Source: Macrocystis pyrifera (lineage: Eukaryota; Sar; Phaeophyceae; Laminariales; Laminariaceae). From it: 64,000 nt of DNA. Under the pieces are notes generated by a model. The model was not told the DNA's origin. It did not search any database and saw only the letters and a program-made list of their open reading frames with translations. Of the stretch, positions 1 to 11,200 are shown one piece after another. The first letter of the stretch is position 1; every line of letters begins with the position of its first letter. Position numbers and translations under genes: made by a program. Where the stretch lies: contig JASSKH010000005.1 of assembly GCA_031763025.1 (NCBI GenBank), positions 18,442,128 to 18,506,127 on the forward strand. The letters are read 5' to 3'.

Positions 1-311
1 TCGACAGACAACAACACCAGCCACATGGGCACCGTCACCAGCACAAGATCAGGCAGTTAACATGCCAAACCTGTCAATATTTCACTCTGCAGCACCCAAC
101 AAGTGACTTGATACCAACCCAATCACCTCCAAGCGCGACTCATCGTATCACAGAAACCGAGAAGCTGCCCAAACACAGTAGACATCAGGTGTTCTTCTAT
201 CTATTGCAGCAAACAACCACGATCCTCCCCAACAGCGCACATACCGGTATTCCACCGACGACATTGCAAAACAAAACACGAATACCGGCCATAGAACAAA
301 AATGGGCTATT
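1..311. other. No feature recognised
   Basis: This lies downstream of the stop codon of the gene at 312-3197. A plus-strand frame opens at 108 but runs antisense to that gene and is not credible. It may be the 3' untranslated region. Confidence 0.4.
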
Positions 312-3197
312 CTAGATTGCTTCCGCCAACATCGGGTCTGCCAGGTGCTCGCCAACCTCGTCCAGCCCAGCCATCGCGGCCGTCTCCAATTGAAGCCGGA
401 CGTGTTCCGTCCGCGGCTCGACCATCTCACGCCAAACCTTCATCATCCGCGCCTTACAAAACTGCAGGCCGCTACTGGCCGCCGTCCCCCCCCGCCCGCC
501 CGCCACCTTGGCAACTTGCACCGCCGCCTCCATCGCTACGCCCGCCCACCTTTTCCCCCAAACACTCCACGCCTCGGTACCTTCATTCCCCGCTTCCCCT
601 GGAGAGTCCTCAGCCACTTGAAATCTTTGCAGAGCGTCGGGGCTGACATCGATCGGCTTGATCGGGGGCATGGTGAATTTTTTCGCACCGTCGGAGGACG
701 CGTCGCCCGGCATGCCCGGCAAGTCGGCCGATTCTCCGGCGGCGCGGGACCCGGGCGGCTCCGAAAAACGAAATACCCGGCGCTCACGAGGGGACTCTTC
801 TTCACCCCCCGCCCTTTCCCCGACCCCATTCCTGCCGTCTTATCGTTGCCTGCTTCTGAGCTAGTCGGTGACGTTTCGGAGAGGTCCGCGGCATCCCGTG
901 TAGCGTCACTGACGACGTTCGCTTCTCCGGTCGGGGCGTCGCCCGGCCGCAAACGGTCCTCCGGCGACGCATCGGTTTCGCTTGGCTCGCTCGCCGATCC
1001 GACCGACTCCCCAAAGCCTCCCAACCGCGATCCGGCGACCTCGGCAACACCGCCCCCTCTTGCTCCGTCTGACTCAATATCAACCGCAGCAGGGCCGGCC
1101 TCTGGCAGTCCTCCACCCTTCGCCGACTCCGATGCCTCCAATGCTTTCACCCCGCCCCCATGTTCCACATCCCCCTGCGCCCCCGCCCCACCCCCCTCAG
1201 AGCTGCTCCCTGCTGGGGCATCAAAGCTTCCGAACCTGCTCGTATCGTCGTCGTCCTTAGCATCTCCAGTCAACACCTCTCCGCTATCCGTACCTCCGAC
1301 GGCGCCGACTACTGTCGTGGAATGCTCCTGCAATTCGCGCGTGGTCTCTGCGCTCGCGCTCACCCCCCGTACCAGCAAGAGGTACGTCGGTCGCAAGCCC
1401 GTGGGGTTCGCTCCGCTCGCTCCCCTCCACTACGCCGATGACGTTATCGTCAGGTAATACCGGTTTATTCGCGACGTTTCTCTCCCTGGCATCTGATTCT
1501 TGGGCGTCGTCAGAAACTGGTGCTGCCGCCTCCGCTTCCAAAGCACCCGCTGGGCCATCGACCTCTGGCGATGAAGCCACCTTCTTCTGGCCTAGGCTAC
1601 CGGCAACAGGACCGTCCGGGTCTTCTGTTTTTTCTACTTCTACCCCTAGCTCGGTTACCTCCAGTATCGTTTGACCGGCAGAAGCATCGCTCGCGTCGTC
1701 GATACTGCCCGAGTCCTTTCCCGCGCCTGCGTTGTCCGCTCCGCCACCACCACCACCGGCGAGGGCATCAGTGCCCGCAGCATCTCCGAAAGTTGCGACC
1801 TCCCCCGTAGCCCCTGTGTCTTCAACGGGGCTAAATTGAATCGGGTCTGTTCCGTCCGGCGTTAGAGCGATACCTCCATCTTCCATAGCAAGGGCGTCAT
1901 CAGCAACAACCGGACCACTTTCACCAATATCATTCTCCTGCCCAATCAAGTCACCGGCAGCAGGTAGCCCCCCCCCACGGTGCTCCCCCAACCCCCCCTC
2001 GCTAGACGCCTCCATCTCCCCATATACCGCCATACCTCCCTCACGGTGCTGCCCCGACCCCTCCTCGCCGAAGGCCTCCAGATCGTCAGATGTCGTTGTA
2101 CCCCCCTCGAAGTGCAGCCCCAACCCCCCCTCGCTGGACGCCTCCATCTCCCCAGATACCGCCATACCTCCCTCACGGTGCTGCCCCGACCCTTCCTCGC
2201 CGAAGGCCTCCAGATCGTCAGATGCCGTTGCAGCCGCCTCAACGTGCTGCCGCAACCCCCCCTCACCGAACGCCTCCACCTCCCCAGAAGCCGTCGCACC
2301 TGTGGGAGCATCACCAACCCCTTCCCCATCCACCAAACCAGCCCCCGAGACTTTCCGAATCCCGGGCTCTCGTGGCAAATCGACTGAACGAACGGGAGCT
2401 GGCACAATGTCCAGCAAAACTCCGGTTTCCGACTCGCCCTCCAGTGCAACGGCGGCCTCGACGGCATCAGCGCCTTCTCCCGCAATTCCCGCGTCAACAT
2501 CATGCTCAGCAGTGACCGCCACAACAGCAATATCAATACTACTACCGTTTACAGTGTCCCCGACTTCCGAACCCTGCCCGCTATGGCTCTCGGCAGAAAC
2601 AGCCCCCTCTTGCTGAGAACCGAGCTCGGGTGCGACGCCGGTGCCCAACGACATAGTACCTGGTCCGCTTCCCTCCTCCCCCCCCTCCTCCCCCTGCTCT
2701 TCCTCGTCCTCCTCCTGTACTCCCTCGACCCCCTCTTCTTCCTCCTGTGGTACTGCCTCGACGACGCCCGCTAGCCTATCGACTTCGACCTCACCCAAGG
2801 TAGCCGGCTGTTGCCCTTCACCCTCCACGCTCGGCTCTCGCGTGAGCGCAGCACCGTCAATTCCATCAACAACAGGGAGCACGTTCGGGTCGAGCTTGCT
2901 ATCGTCGAGAGCTGACCCGAGCGCCCCAATCGTGTGCTGCAGCAGCCTCGACAGTGTTTCGTCTGGACTCTCCTCTTTCCCAAAAGAGGTTTCTGCAGGT
3001 CTTGATCGCCCAGCAAGCCCGAAGCCGGAAGGCTGCACTTGGTTGCTAAGAGGGGGCTGCATAGCTCCAAGAGAAACGATGTCGAGGTCATCGTCAACAG
3101 CAGCAGTAGCAGTAGGGCCGGCAGCGCGGCAGTGCTGTAATCCAGCCGCGGCAACGTAGCAGAGCCGTACACGCCGCGTGAGGGGGCGCTTGCTCAT
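312..3197 (-). CDS. Acidic repeat protein of unknown function (two homopolymer frame breaks)
   Basis: I do not recognise this protein. It reads from an ATG at 3197 (MSKRPLTRRVRL...) to a stop at 312. The frame is open to a run of six C on the plus strand at 1363-1368, where one base too many shifts it, and again at 805-810, where one base too few shifts it. With both runs corrected the total is 962 codons, an exact multiple of three, about 961 residues. Visible features are a basic start followed by a modestly hydrophobic stretch (residues about 12-32, possibly a targeting signal), an acidic Glu-rich tract (about 151-176), five 22-residue repeats (about 304-413), then a Ser/Ala/Gly/Glu-rich low-complexity region. 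The last 130 residues are more ordinary, with likely amphipathic helices and Trp/Met/Arg content. The GC-rich composition matches the other exons here. An intron could replace either frame break, but no good GT-AG pair is needed once the runs are corrected. Confidence 0.6.
1959..2288 (-). repeat. Five in-frame 22-residue (66-bp) coding repeats
   Basis: Five consecutive 66-bp units encode variants of a 22-residue repeat: (S/Y)(D/G)(D/E)(L/M/V)EA(F/S), a Gly/Glu core, then a His near position 15 and a Gly-rich end. Units 2 and 4 are almost identical (SDDLEAFGEEGSGQHREGG), as are units 3 and 5, so the array probably grew by duplicating a two-unit (44-residue) block. Confidence 0.85.
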
Positions 3198-3761
3198 CGG
3201 ACCTATATCGAAACTCGCACCTGATGCACGAAGGACCTCGGAGAAAGATCAGGGGAGGCGATGAGATGTTCCACGTGCCTACACGGGGGCTTCGTCTCCT
3301 TCTTGACTGGAGCTTTTTTCATGTGTCATCAGGCAGGAAAGTAGCTCGGCAGGAAACACCAGAAAAAAGTTTTCATAGTAATACAGGAAGCGTTATACGT
3401 GTGGGATTCGTGACCCCGCTGTCTCTCTAAAAACTAAAAACAAAAAAAAATGCTGGCCAAAAAACAAACAGATCTTCGCCTCCGAATTCCGAATCCAAAT
3501 ACGCACGTACCGCCGTTACGAGGTACCAGGTATACGTAGAGGGGCCAGGAACGAACGTAGCAGGTGACGAGTGTACAGAGTAGTCTGCAACAACAGCGGT
3601 CGTGACGTATTGATAATTGATAGTGGTGTTTTATGGGGGCAGTATTCCAGCAACAGCGGCAGCATGGCTGTCATATTCTGCGCTATACTCGTAGTAGTAG
3701 TATTATTAGTAATAGTATTATTACAGGATGTGATGCATACAGCTGTCACAACATCGTATTA

Positions 3762-3865
3762 TCACGGGGGACCATAGTAAATAGGACCAAATATTGTTGG
3801 TAAAAGTAGGTAAATATATAGGTTTTTGTGTGCACCCTAGGTCCTATTTTACAATGAACTATTAA
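3762..3865 (+). mobile_element. TA-flanked miniature inverted-repeat element, degenerate right end
   Basis: The left end TCACGGGGGACCATAG and interior match the family; the right inverted repeat has decayed. TA flanks both sides. Confidence 0.7.
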
Positions 3866-4763
3866 TACTACGGTACGAGTACAGAGTAGAACTCCCGCCT
3901 TCTCGATACGTCACAGCAGTATGTGACACCCGGTAACAACCGATACATAGATGTTACCAGGTACCAGGTATAAATTATCAATATAATACTACTGCTGTAG
4001 TATCATACTGGCAGATACAGCAGTTAGTTACGTTTTAGCGGAGAAAGTGTTAGCCCTGACCACATTCAGCCTCCAAAGCAACCCACACAAACCACAGTAC
4101 CATTTACAACATGCCCCCCGCCGCCCCTCGCTGGAGCAATCACACATCATACAGCAGTATTATATGAGAATCGGACCCCGGGGGGCGGGGGGGGGGGGTT
4201 GGTTAGTCGAGACAAATCATGTGCATTCCCATATTCCAGGTCACCACCTAATTCACTCAATGGGATTCGGAGAGCATATACTAACCGCACCCGTGTTTTT
4301 GGGGACAGAAACGTAAAGCTTCTCATCGGAATTCCTTCGACGCGAAAATATTGACATTGTTTATGACTGAATTGAAAATTGATGCCTAATTGACTGACGA
4401 CATCTCGTGGTCGAATATGACGAGTGATTATCCATGTATGTGCGCTACTACTGCAATACCATTACTACCACTTCAACCATCGAATGCAGGTCGGATTCAG
4501 CTCTCGAACGTTTTTTTCTCCTTACAGATAAAAACGCCTTAAAATATATATATATATTGATACCTGCTTGACTCCCCTCGTGACCCTTGATCTCCATCAT
4601 AAACTAGACCAGATTATAGATCCAACATGGTTTGGGTCTCGCATGCATGCACAGTAAAGGATAGGACCATACCTGGTAAGCCGGAAGGTCCCAGAAAGCC
4701 CCCCCACTACGAGTACCCCGACCGTTCCAGAATAATTTAATGATTACCGCCGTTCCGAGGGGG

Positions 4764-4856
4764 GGGGTGCTCATGTCATACATGATCGTAGTCGTACGAC
4801 CATTGATCCTCGCACCCCTACAATTTCGGGGGCAGGGGTACAGAAGAAAGTTTGTA
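4764..4856 (+). repeat. Dispersed repeat B, diverged fragment
   Basis: GCTCATGTCATACATGATCG followed by a degenerate CCTCGCACCCCTACAATTTC block. Confidence 0.65.
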
Positions 4857-5281
4857 ACTTAATCATCACCGTATTCCCTCAAAAAATAGGACCCACCCAA
4901 GAGTTCATAAAAAAATAGCACCCACTCAAGAGTTCGTGCGGTGTGTAACTAGCGGAACTCGCACGCAGTTTTATATTCGTTGATCGTCCCTCAAGGCTTG
5001 CTGCTCTTTGCGACCCAAAGTCAGGGCCTCATTCCCAACGTTACAGCAGCACCAGGCAAGAGGTAGATGGAAAGTTGCATTACCCCGATACCCCGCAAGA
5101 ACTTTTCCTGGTCCACTGAGCGAGGGCAAGCGATACACCCTGATTGATACCCCGAGACAACTTTCCTGGCGAAATTGCGGCAAGAAAAAGACAAGTGCTA
5201 CTCAATGCCCTCATACGGGAACCATGGCTTCGACCCCCCGCTGCATCTTGTATGCCTCACGTATCGGGGGGGGAAACAAGA

Positions 5282-8200
5282 CTACTTTCGCAAGCTTGAG
5301 CCGATCTTAATCACCGCACCCTTGGGAGGCAAAATTTTCGCCCCAGGCTTGTCCTCTGCAACCACCCCCCCCTTGCCCACGTCCGCCACCGCTGCCTCCT
5401 CACTCGCAGTAGCAGCCCCCTCTGAGCCAGGGTGCTGACCAGGCGCCAGCGCGTTAAGGCTGGTGTGGAAGCTTGTGCTGGTGTCCTGCTGAGTGATCTC
5501 CCTGAGGCACATGGTGGCGTAGGCTGCGGCGGGCAACGTGAAGTGGAGGCAAAGGGCGTAGTAGCGGCCTTGAGACCTCGCACGCTTCGGCCCGTCCCCG
5601 CTCGCCCCAGAAGCTCCCTCGACATTCATGCCATCGGGGGGTGTTTGTTCTTCTGTCACCTCGGGGGTTTCCGACTTAGCTTCATTCGGCGCAATGGGTT
5701 CCGCGGGAGGTGGCGCTTGGGTAGGGTCGATCGTGATATCGCTGTTTCCGGCGGTGGCGGTGGCGGCGGCGGCGGCGGCTGCCGCGGCGGCCTCTTCCTC
5801 CTCTCGGGCTTTCTTCTCCGCGTTTTCCGCCGCGATTCTGGCGTCGTCGACGTCTAGCAAGTCGTCGATGTCCGTGTTGACAAGGTGGAGGGTGTGGTCG
5901 TCGTAGCGCTTCACCTCCCACTCCAAGTCCTTGGGGATCTGCAGGAGCCTGCGAGAACCAAAACACGCACCCAATCCCATCGCCGAAGCGAGGGAGGATA
6001 TTTTCAAGATAAAACGCGTTAAGTTAGCGTTGTCGAGCACGATAACAACGGGCGGGAAAACGCTGAGTGCGTGTCTTCCGAATAGCAGGCGTATTTCCTG
6101 GCGTAGACCGGTCAGTCCACGCGAGAGCGGCAAGGAAGCAAGACATCGTTTTCTGCTATGACAGCGTCAAGCCGACTGGTATTTGACAGGGCCCTCCACG
6201 TAGCATCGTACCACCACGCACAGGCTAATTGTGCAGTGATGCGCAGCGCAACCGTACGACCCACAAATCGCTTCCTCCTCCGCGCCATGGCTCTGGAGTT
6301 TAGTTGAGGCCGCCAGCAGTACGACAGGCATCGTCAGGAGCAACGTGCTCAGTGACCTGACGTAACTAGTGCTGTAAGAAAGACCTCATCTAGTGAAGAA
6401 TCGCCTCGCGTTTCGGGTACAACCTACTCGTAAATAGTGTGGGATGTTGTTGTTGGCAGTAGTAAACGGCACATTTTTTGTACAGGGGCGTACCACCCCA
6501 GACGGAATTGTAGAGACCTTTCGGGTCTTCATATGAATACCTAAACGATACTTATACGTTGATTTAGAGTCTCACAGCGTGATACTCGGTAAGAAACAGC
6601 AAAAAAAAGGTGGCGTTGTACATACCTGCGGTACATGCCTCCCAAGGAAAAAGCCTTTTGGGACGACGAGCTGAAGCAGGCATCCGTGAGACCCCTATCT
6701 TCCAACGCCTTAGTGTAGCACTCCTTCACGCCATTCGTGGGGTAGCTCACCCCGAACCTGGCAATCGAAGTATGAATAGATGCAGGAGCAGACGCAAGAA
6801 CGTTCAAGCTACGAAGCATCGATTTTGATGATATAGTCGCATATCTACCTCCCTGGAAATTATTGTCCCGTGGTCAAAACAGACGAGAAGCCAAACGTCT
6901 CGATTGAAGAAAAAAAGGTAAAAAATACATACTACTTGTAGTACCTGCACCACAGTACCACTACGCAAGGGAAACGGTGCCACGGGCGGCTGTGGTACAC
7001 CATCCCGTATCACATGGATGCAAACACAACAATTCCAGGAGAGTATTATGGGAAACGAGTACCGTAAACGCTTAAACAGCGAGATAATCTGGCAATACGA
7101 GTACAATGAGCGTTCAAGCAACAAAACATTTGGGAATAGTATATAAAGGTATTGTACCATGTGCAGCCCTTCGTGTATCTCTCGTACGGCACACGTTCGC
7201 TCATCACTAGGAAGTTGCATCGGGAAGCGGCAGCAGCAGTGGGGGGGTGCGGGGGTGCAGAGAGCGTCGTGTTTTACCTGTCGCGACAGCGGCGCCATCA
7301 TAATGCCGTTCCAGCAGTGGGGGGGGGCTATTACCGGAGCACTCGTTAGATCCTACCCGCTACGGTACTTCACACTATTACGAGGGGCCATAGTAAAGAG
7401 GACCAAATATTGTTAGTAAAAATAGGGCAATATATAGGTTTTAGTATCTACCGTAGGTCCTATTTACTATGGTCCCCCGTAATAGAGTGGTGGAAAAGTA
7501 CATGTACATCTGTAAGGGGAGCGCGAACTTACCCGCCGGACGACGTCAACCACACCAACTACTATCCTCCTGGAATCGCCAAATTTCGAAACAACGAGTG
7601 GTAAAGCGATCACTGGTGTCTCAAGGTGAACAACGCTAAAGCGGTTGCCCCGTCATGATGACGAACGGTAAAGCGATTACTGGATTACTGGATTACTGTA
7701 CCTATAAACAGCGGTATACACTGACCGCCCAGTCCTGACAAAAAACGGTACAGCGGGTAGTAATAGTGCGCCTATTGCGGGGGTCCATAGTTATTAGGAC
7801 CTATGGTATACATAAAAAACTATATATATTCACCTATTTTTACTAACAAAATTTGGTCCCATTAACTATGGACCCCCGTATTAGACAAAAATGATAAAGC
7901 GGGTACCACGTCTAAATAAACTATTGCGGGGGTCCATCGTAAATAGGACCAAATATTGTTAGAAAAAATAGGTAAATATATAGTTTTTTTTGCGAGTACC
8001 GTAGGTCCTATCTACTATGGTTCCCCGTAATAGTAGTATTTTGTTTAACGCGTCAAGATGAAAAGCGGTAAAGCGGGTATCGCGCCACGATAACACACGG
8101 TAAACCGGGAACCGCGTCAAGATAAAAAACAGCAGTGTACATAGAATGGTTAACCGCGTTAAGACAAACAGCGCGAAACTAACACGCTACCTAGCGTCAA

Positions 8201-11200
8201 GAACACGCGAAAAACACGCACACACAGTCATCACGTCGAGTTAAAACCGCCCCGGAAAAACCCCGACACATCGAACGCCTCCAATTCTCACCCTGGCATG
8301 GGCAGCACCACATCGCTCAAACGGAACACCCCCTGTTCCACATCTTCCTTAGTGACGACGTGCACATCCGGCAGAGGCGCCCGCACAGTCTTCGCTCGCT
8401 TCACCTCTCTATTCTCTGCCGAATCCCCGGCGCCTGTCTCCTCGCCTCCGTCCCCTCCCGCCCCTGGTCCAGGCAACGCCTCCCCGGTGGCCAGGATCTG
8501 TACTTCTGGCTCGACAAGGGTAGCGTCTGGGTCGGCGGAGGAGTCCTTGGGGAATACGAGGTCGCCCTCGACGGCGCCTTCTCTCCCGTAGAGCTTCACA
8601 CGCTCGGAGGCTGCAAGGTTCCAGATCAGCGACTGGAAGGCGTGTCTATTGTGAGGGTGGGGGTTGGGGTGTGGTTGGGGAAGGAGGGAGGGAGGGAGGG
8701 AGGAATAACCTTAAAGAAGTTGGACATCGAATATCGACCGTTGGATGTCCGCTGAATGTCCGTTGGATGTCCGTTGGATGTTGCACGTACACAGCACACC
8801 ATGCGCGGTAACAACCCGAGCACCGTACCGGGGAGGGGGGGGGCGTACTCATTTATTGCTTGCCTTAGTCATTGACCATTGACCACGCATCCCTTTCGAG
8901 ACGGAGCAACCGGGGGGGGGGAGGGGGGGGTGATGGGCAGCTGTGATGGCTACCTTTGACCAATGCGTGTTGAGAGTGCCATAATAAAGTGATCGCTCGG
9001 TTTGATAAAATAGCCACTTTAGAACTGCACACCCTCATCTTTCTTTCTTGTGTACAACCATTTTCGCAGTTGTGCAAAAAAGGATCAAAGTGGTGATAAA
9101 TGATAACATACAAAAAAAAAACGGCAATAATATATGGAACGTAACCGCCCTCCACATGAGCAAACATACTGCTGTACTTATATGTAACCTGCACCGGTGA
9201 TTTGGTTGACACCAAGGATACATGACCGCAAGAACGCCCGTCACCGGCAGACTTCACCCCCGTTTCCTTCATTTTTTTGCGCATGGACTAGCCTAGCCAC
9301 CTACAAATTTTGCAAGCGAAGCAGAAGTAGATCGCACTGGTTCGGAACAGTGACGGAAAACGCAGAAATACCATGCTCAAACTACTTCGAAATTCGTATG
9401 TCTACACGTTGTTGTACGGCTTCTACTTGTGTCTGCCAAGAAACGGAAGTACACGCTTAAACTTCTTTTTAGATATCGCTATGATACCTCTCCGAAGGCG
9501 GATACTTCATGTCTTTATATATGCGCAAGGCGGTCAGGCGAAGCTCACAGGTACATGAGCTGAAGGTTCTTGGGCACGGCCTTGAGGGCCTCGACGTGGG
9601 CCTTCGGGCCTCCCCTGATGAGAGCCTGCATCATGCTCTTCTCGGCGTCCATGAAAAACGGCAGCTTGTTCAAGGTCCCCTGGATGTCCGTCGGGTTCTT
9701 GAGGTAGTGCACCTGCAAGCAATAGCACAATCCGCCCGCAGCACAACAGAAATGTACAGCCGCGAAAGTGAGCCAGGTAGGTGTTGGTATCGTTTTCCCA
9801 CAAATTGATCGCCACAAGCTAATACGGGGGGCATCGTAGTACATAGTGATCATAAAAAAAAAATAAATATATATATATACCTCCCTCCCCCGCGTGAAAT
9901 GTCAAGAAACCATCTTTGGTTCTGATTGCTACTGTACGTTCCCACGCAAGAGTCGGCAATCACAACAAGCCAGGTTTCAATGATTCTGGAGTGGAAATAA
10001 GAAAACAAAACCAGGAAAAATACTACGATAGGCGAGCAACCCCGAGGGGGATCGAACCCCCCGTGGGACAGAAACGGTGAGCGGTGCACCCTATCTTGAC
10101 ACGTTAGTGGTGCACCACTTCGTCTCCAAATAAAAGGAGAGATTGTATACTATTACTATTAATACTACGGGGGACCATAGTTAACAGGACCAAATATTGT
10201 TATTACGGGGGTCTATAGTTAACAGGACCTATGGCATACATAAAAACCTATATATTTCGGTATTTTTACTAACAATATTTGGTCCTGTTTACTATGGTCC
10301 CCCGTAATAGTAAAAATAGGGAAATATATAGGGTTTTGTGTGTACCGTAGGTCCTATCAACTATGGACCACCGTAATAACATTCAATCGTAACTTAGGAC
10401 CATAGTGGTACACTCTATGAGGCTCCTCACAGAAGGACTTTTATACTATTAGCAAGTCATTATTACTGTAAGTCATAACTACAGTAAGTCATTACTAAGT
10501 CACCCAAAAACTGATTTTCAGAAAAGCTAGGACAAAAGTGCAATCCGATGAGCAATCCCACAGCCTATCGTCTACGGTGGGGGGCATAGTAATGAAGGCC
10601 CATCCTATACACGAATACCTGTATATTCCAGTGTTTTTGCTAAGCACATTTGGTCCTGATTAATACATTCCCCCGTAATACATGTACCACGAAAAACGTC
10701 GCAAAAATGTAAAATTCGTACATTCCAAGGATATTGGGTTAAGGAGCGCCGCCTGCCGAAAATATTTCGGCCAAAAATTGGTCAACGTGACCAAACTCCA
10801 GGGCTAACAGCAGCCTGTTCTGATGTTGTAACGGGAGCTATGGGCTAAATTGACACACGACACCAAATTGGAACGTGGAAGTGTGGTGAGCTTAAGCTTT
10901 AGTTTTACCAATCCGCCGGAGGATAAAGAAAAAAAAAGAAAAAAACCCCCCAAAAAATTGCAACGAGTATGTACCTCTATTGTCCGAAACAATTGTCGTA
11001 CTATTATACTACTACAGGTGGCACGGCAGCAATCTGCGAGTCCCGGCGACGACGGCGTTGGAGTGCGTGCATTGTGTGCGGTTGGGACAAGGTGCACCAG
11101 GTACCTGGTATCGGTTAGGACTCAGCCTGCGCCCTGAGCGCATGTTGGTATTGGTTTTGGTTTTCTTTCTTACGTTATCTTTCATTCTATCACTTTCTCT

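Larger units (their letters stand above)
3198..5281. other. Intergenic region with a miniature element and repeat B fragment
   Basis: This 2.1-kb region separates the start of the acidic repeat protein gene (3197) from the stop of the PUS7-like gene (5282), so it should hold the promoter of the former. It contains a degenerate miniature inverted-repeat element (3762-3865), three copies of TACCAGGTA (3534, 3955, 3962), an 11-G run near 4188, a fragment of dispersed repeat B (about 4764-4856), and no open frame that looks coding. Confidence 0.6.
6758..8291 (-). other. PUS7 intron 8 with three miniature elements
   Basis: A 1.5-kb intron with donor GTGAGA and acceptor GATTGCCAG. Three copies of the TA-flanked element lie at 7378-7482, 7775-7881 and 7924-8030. 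Between and beyond them are loosely repeated stretches containing GGTAAAGCG (7600-8120). Confidence 0.7.

Noticed and set aside
108-1457. 449-residue open frame on the plus strand
   Set aside because: It is antisense to the acidic repeat gene and Ser/Pro/Thr-rich as expected for the complement of GC-rich coding DNA; it has no domain.
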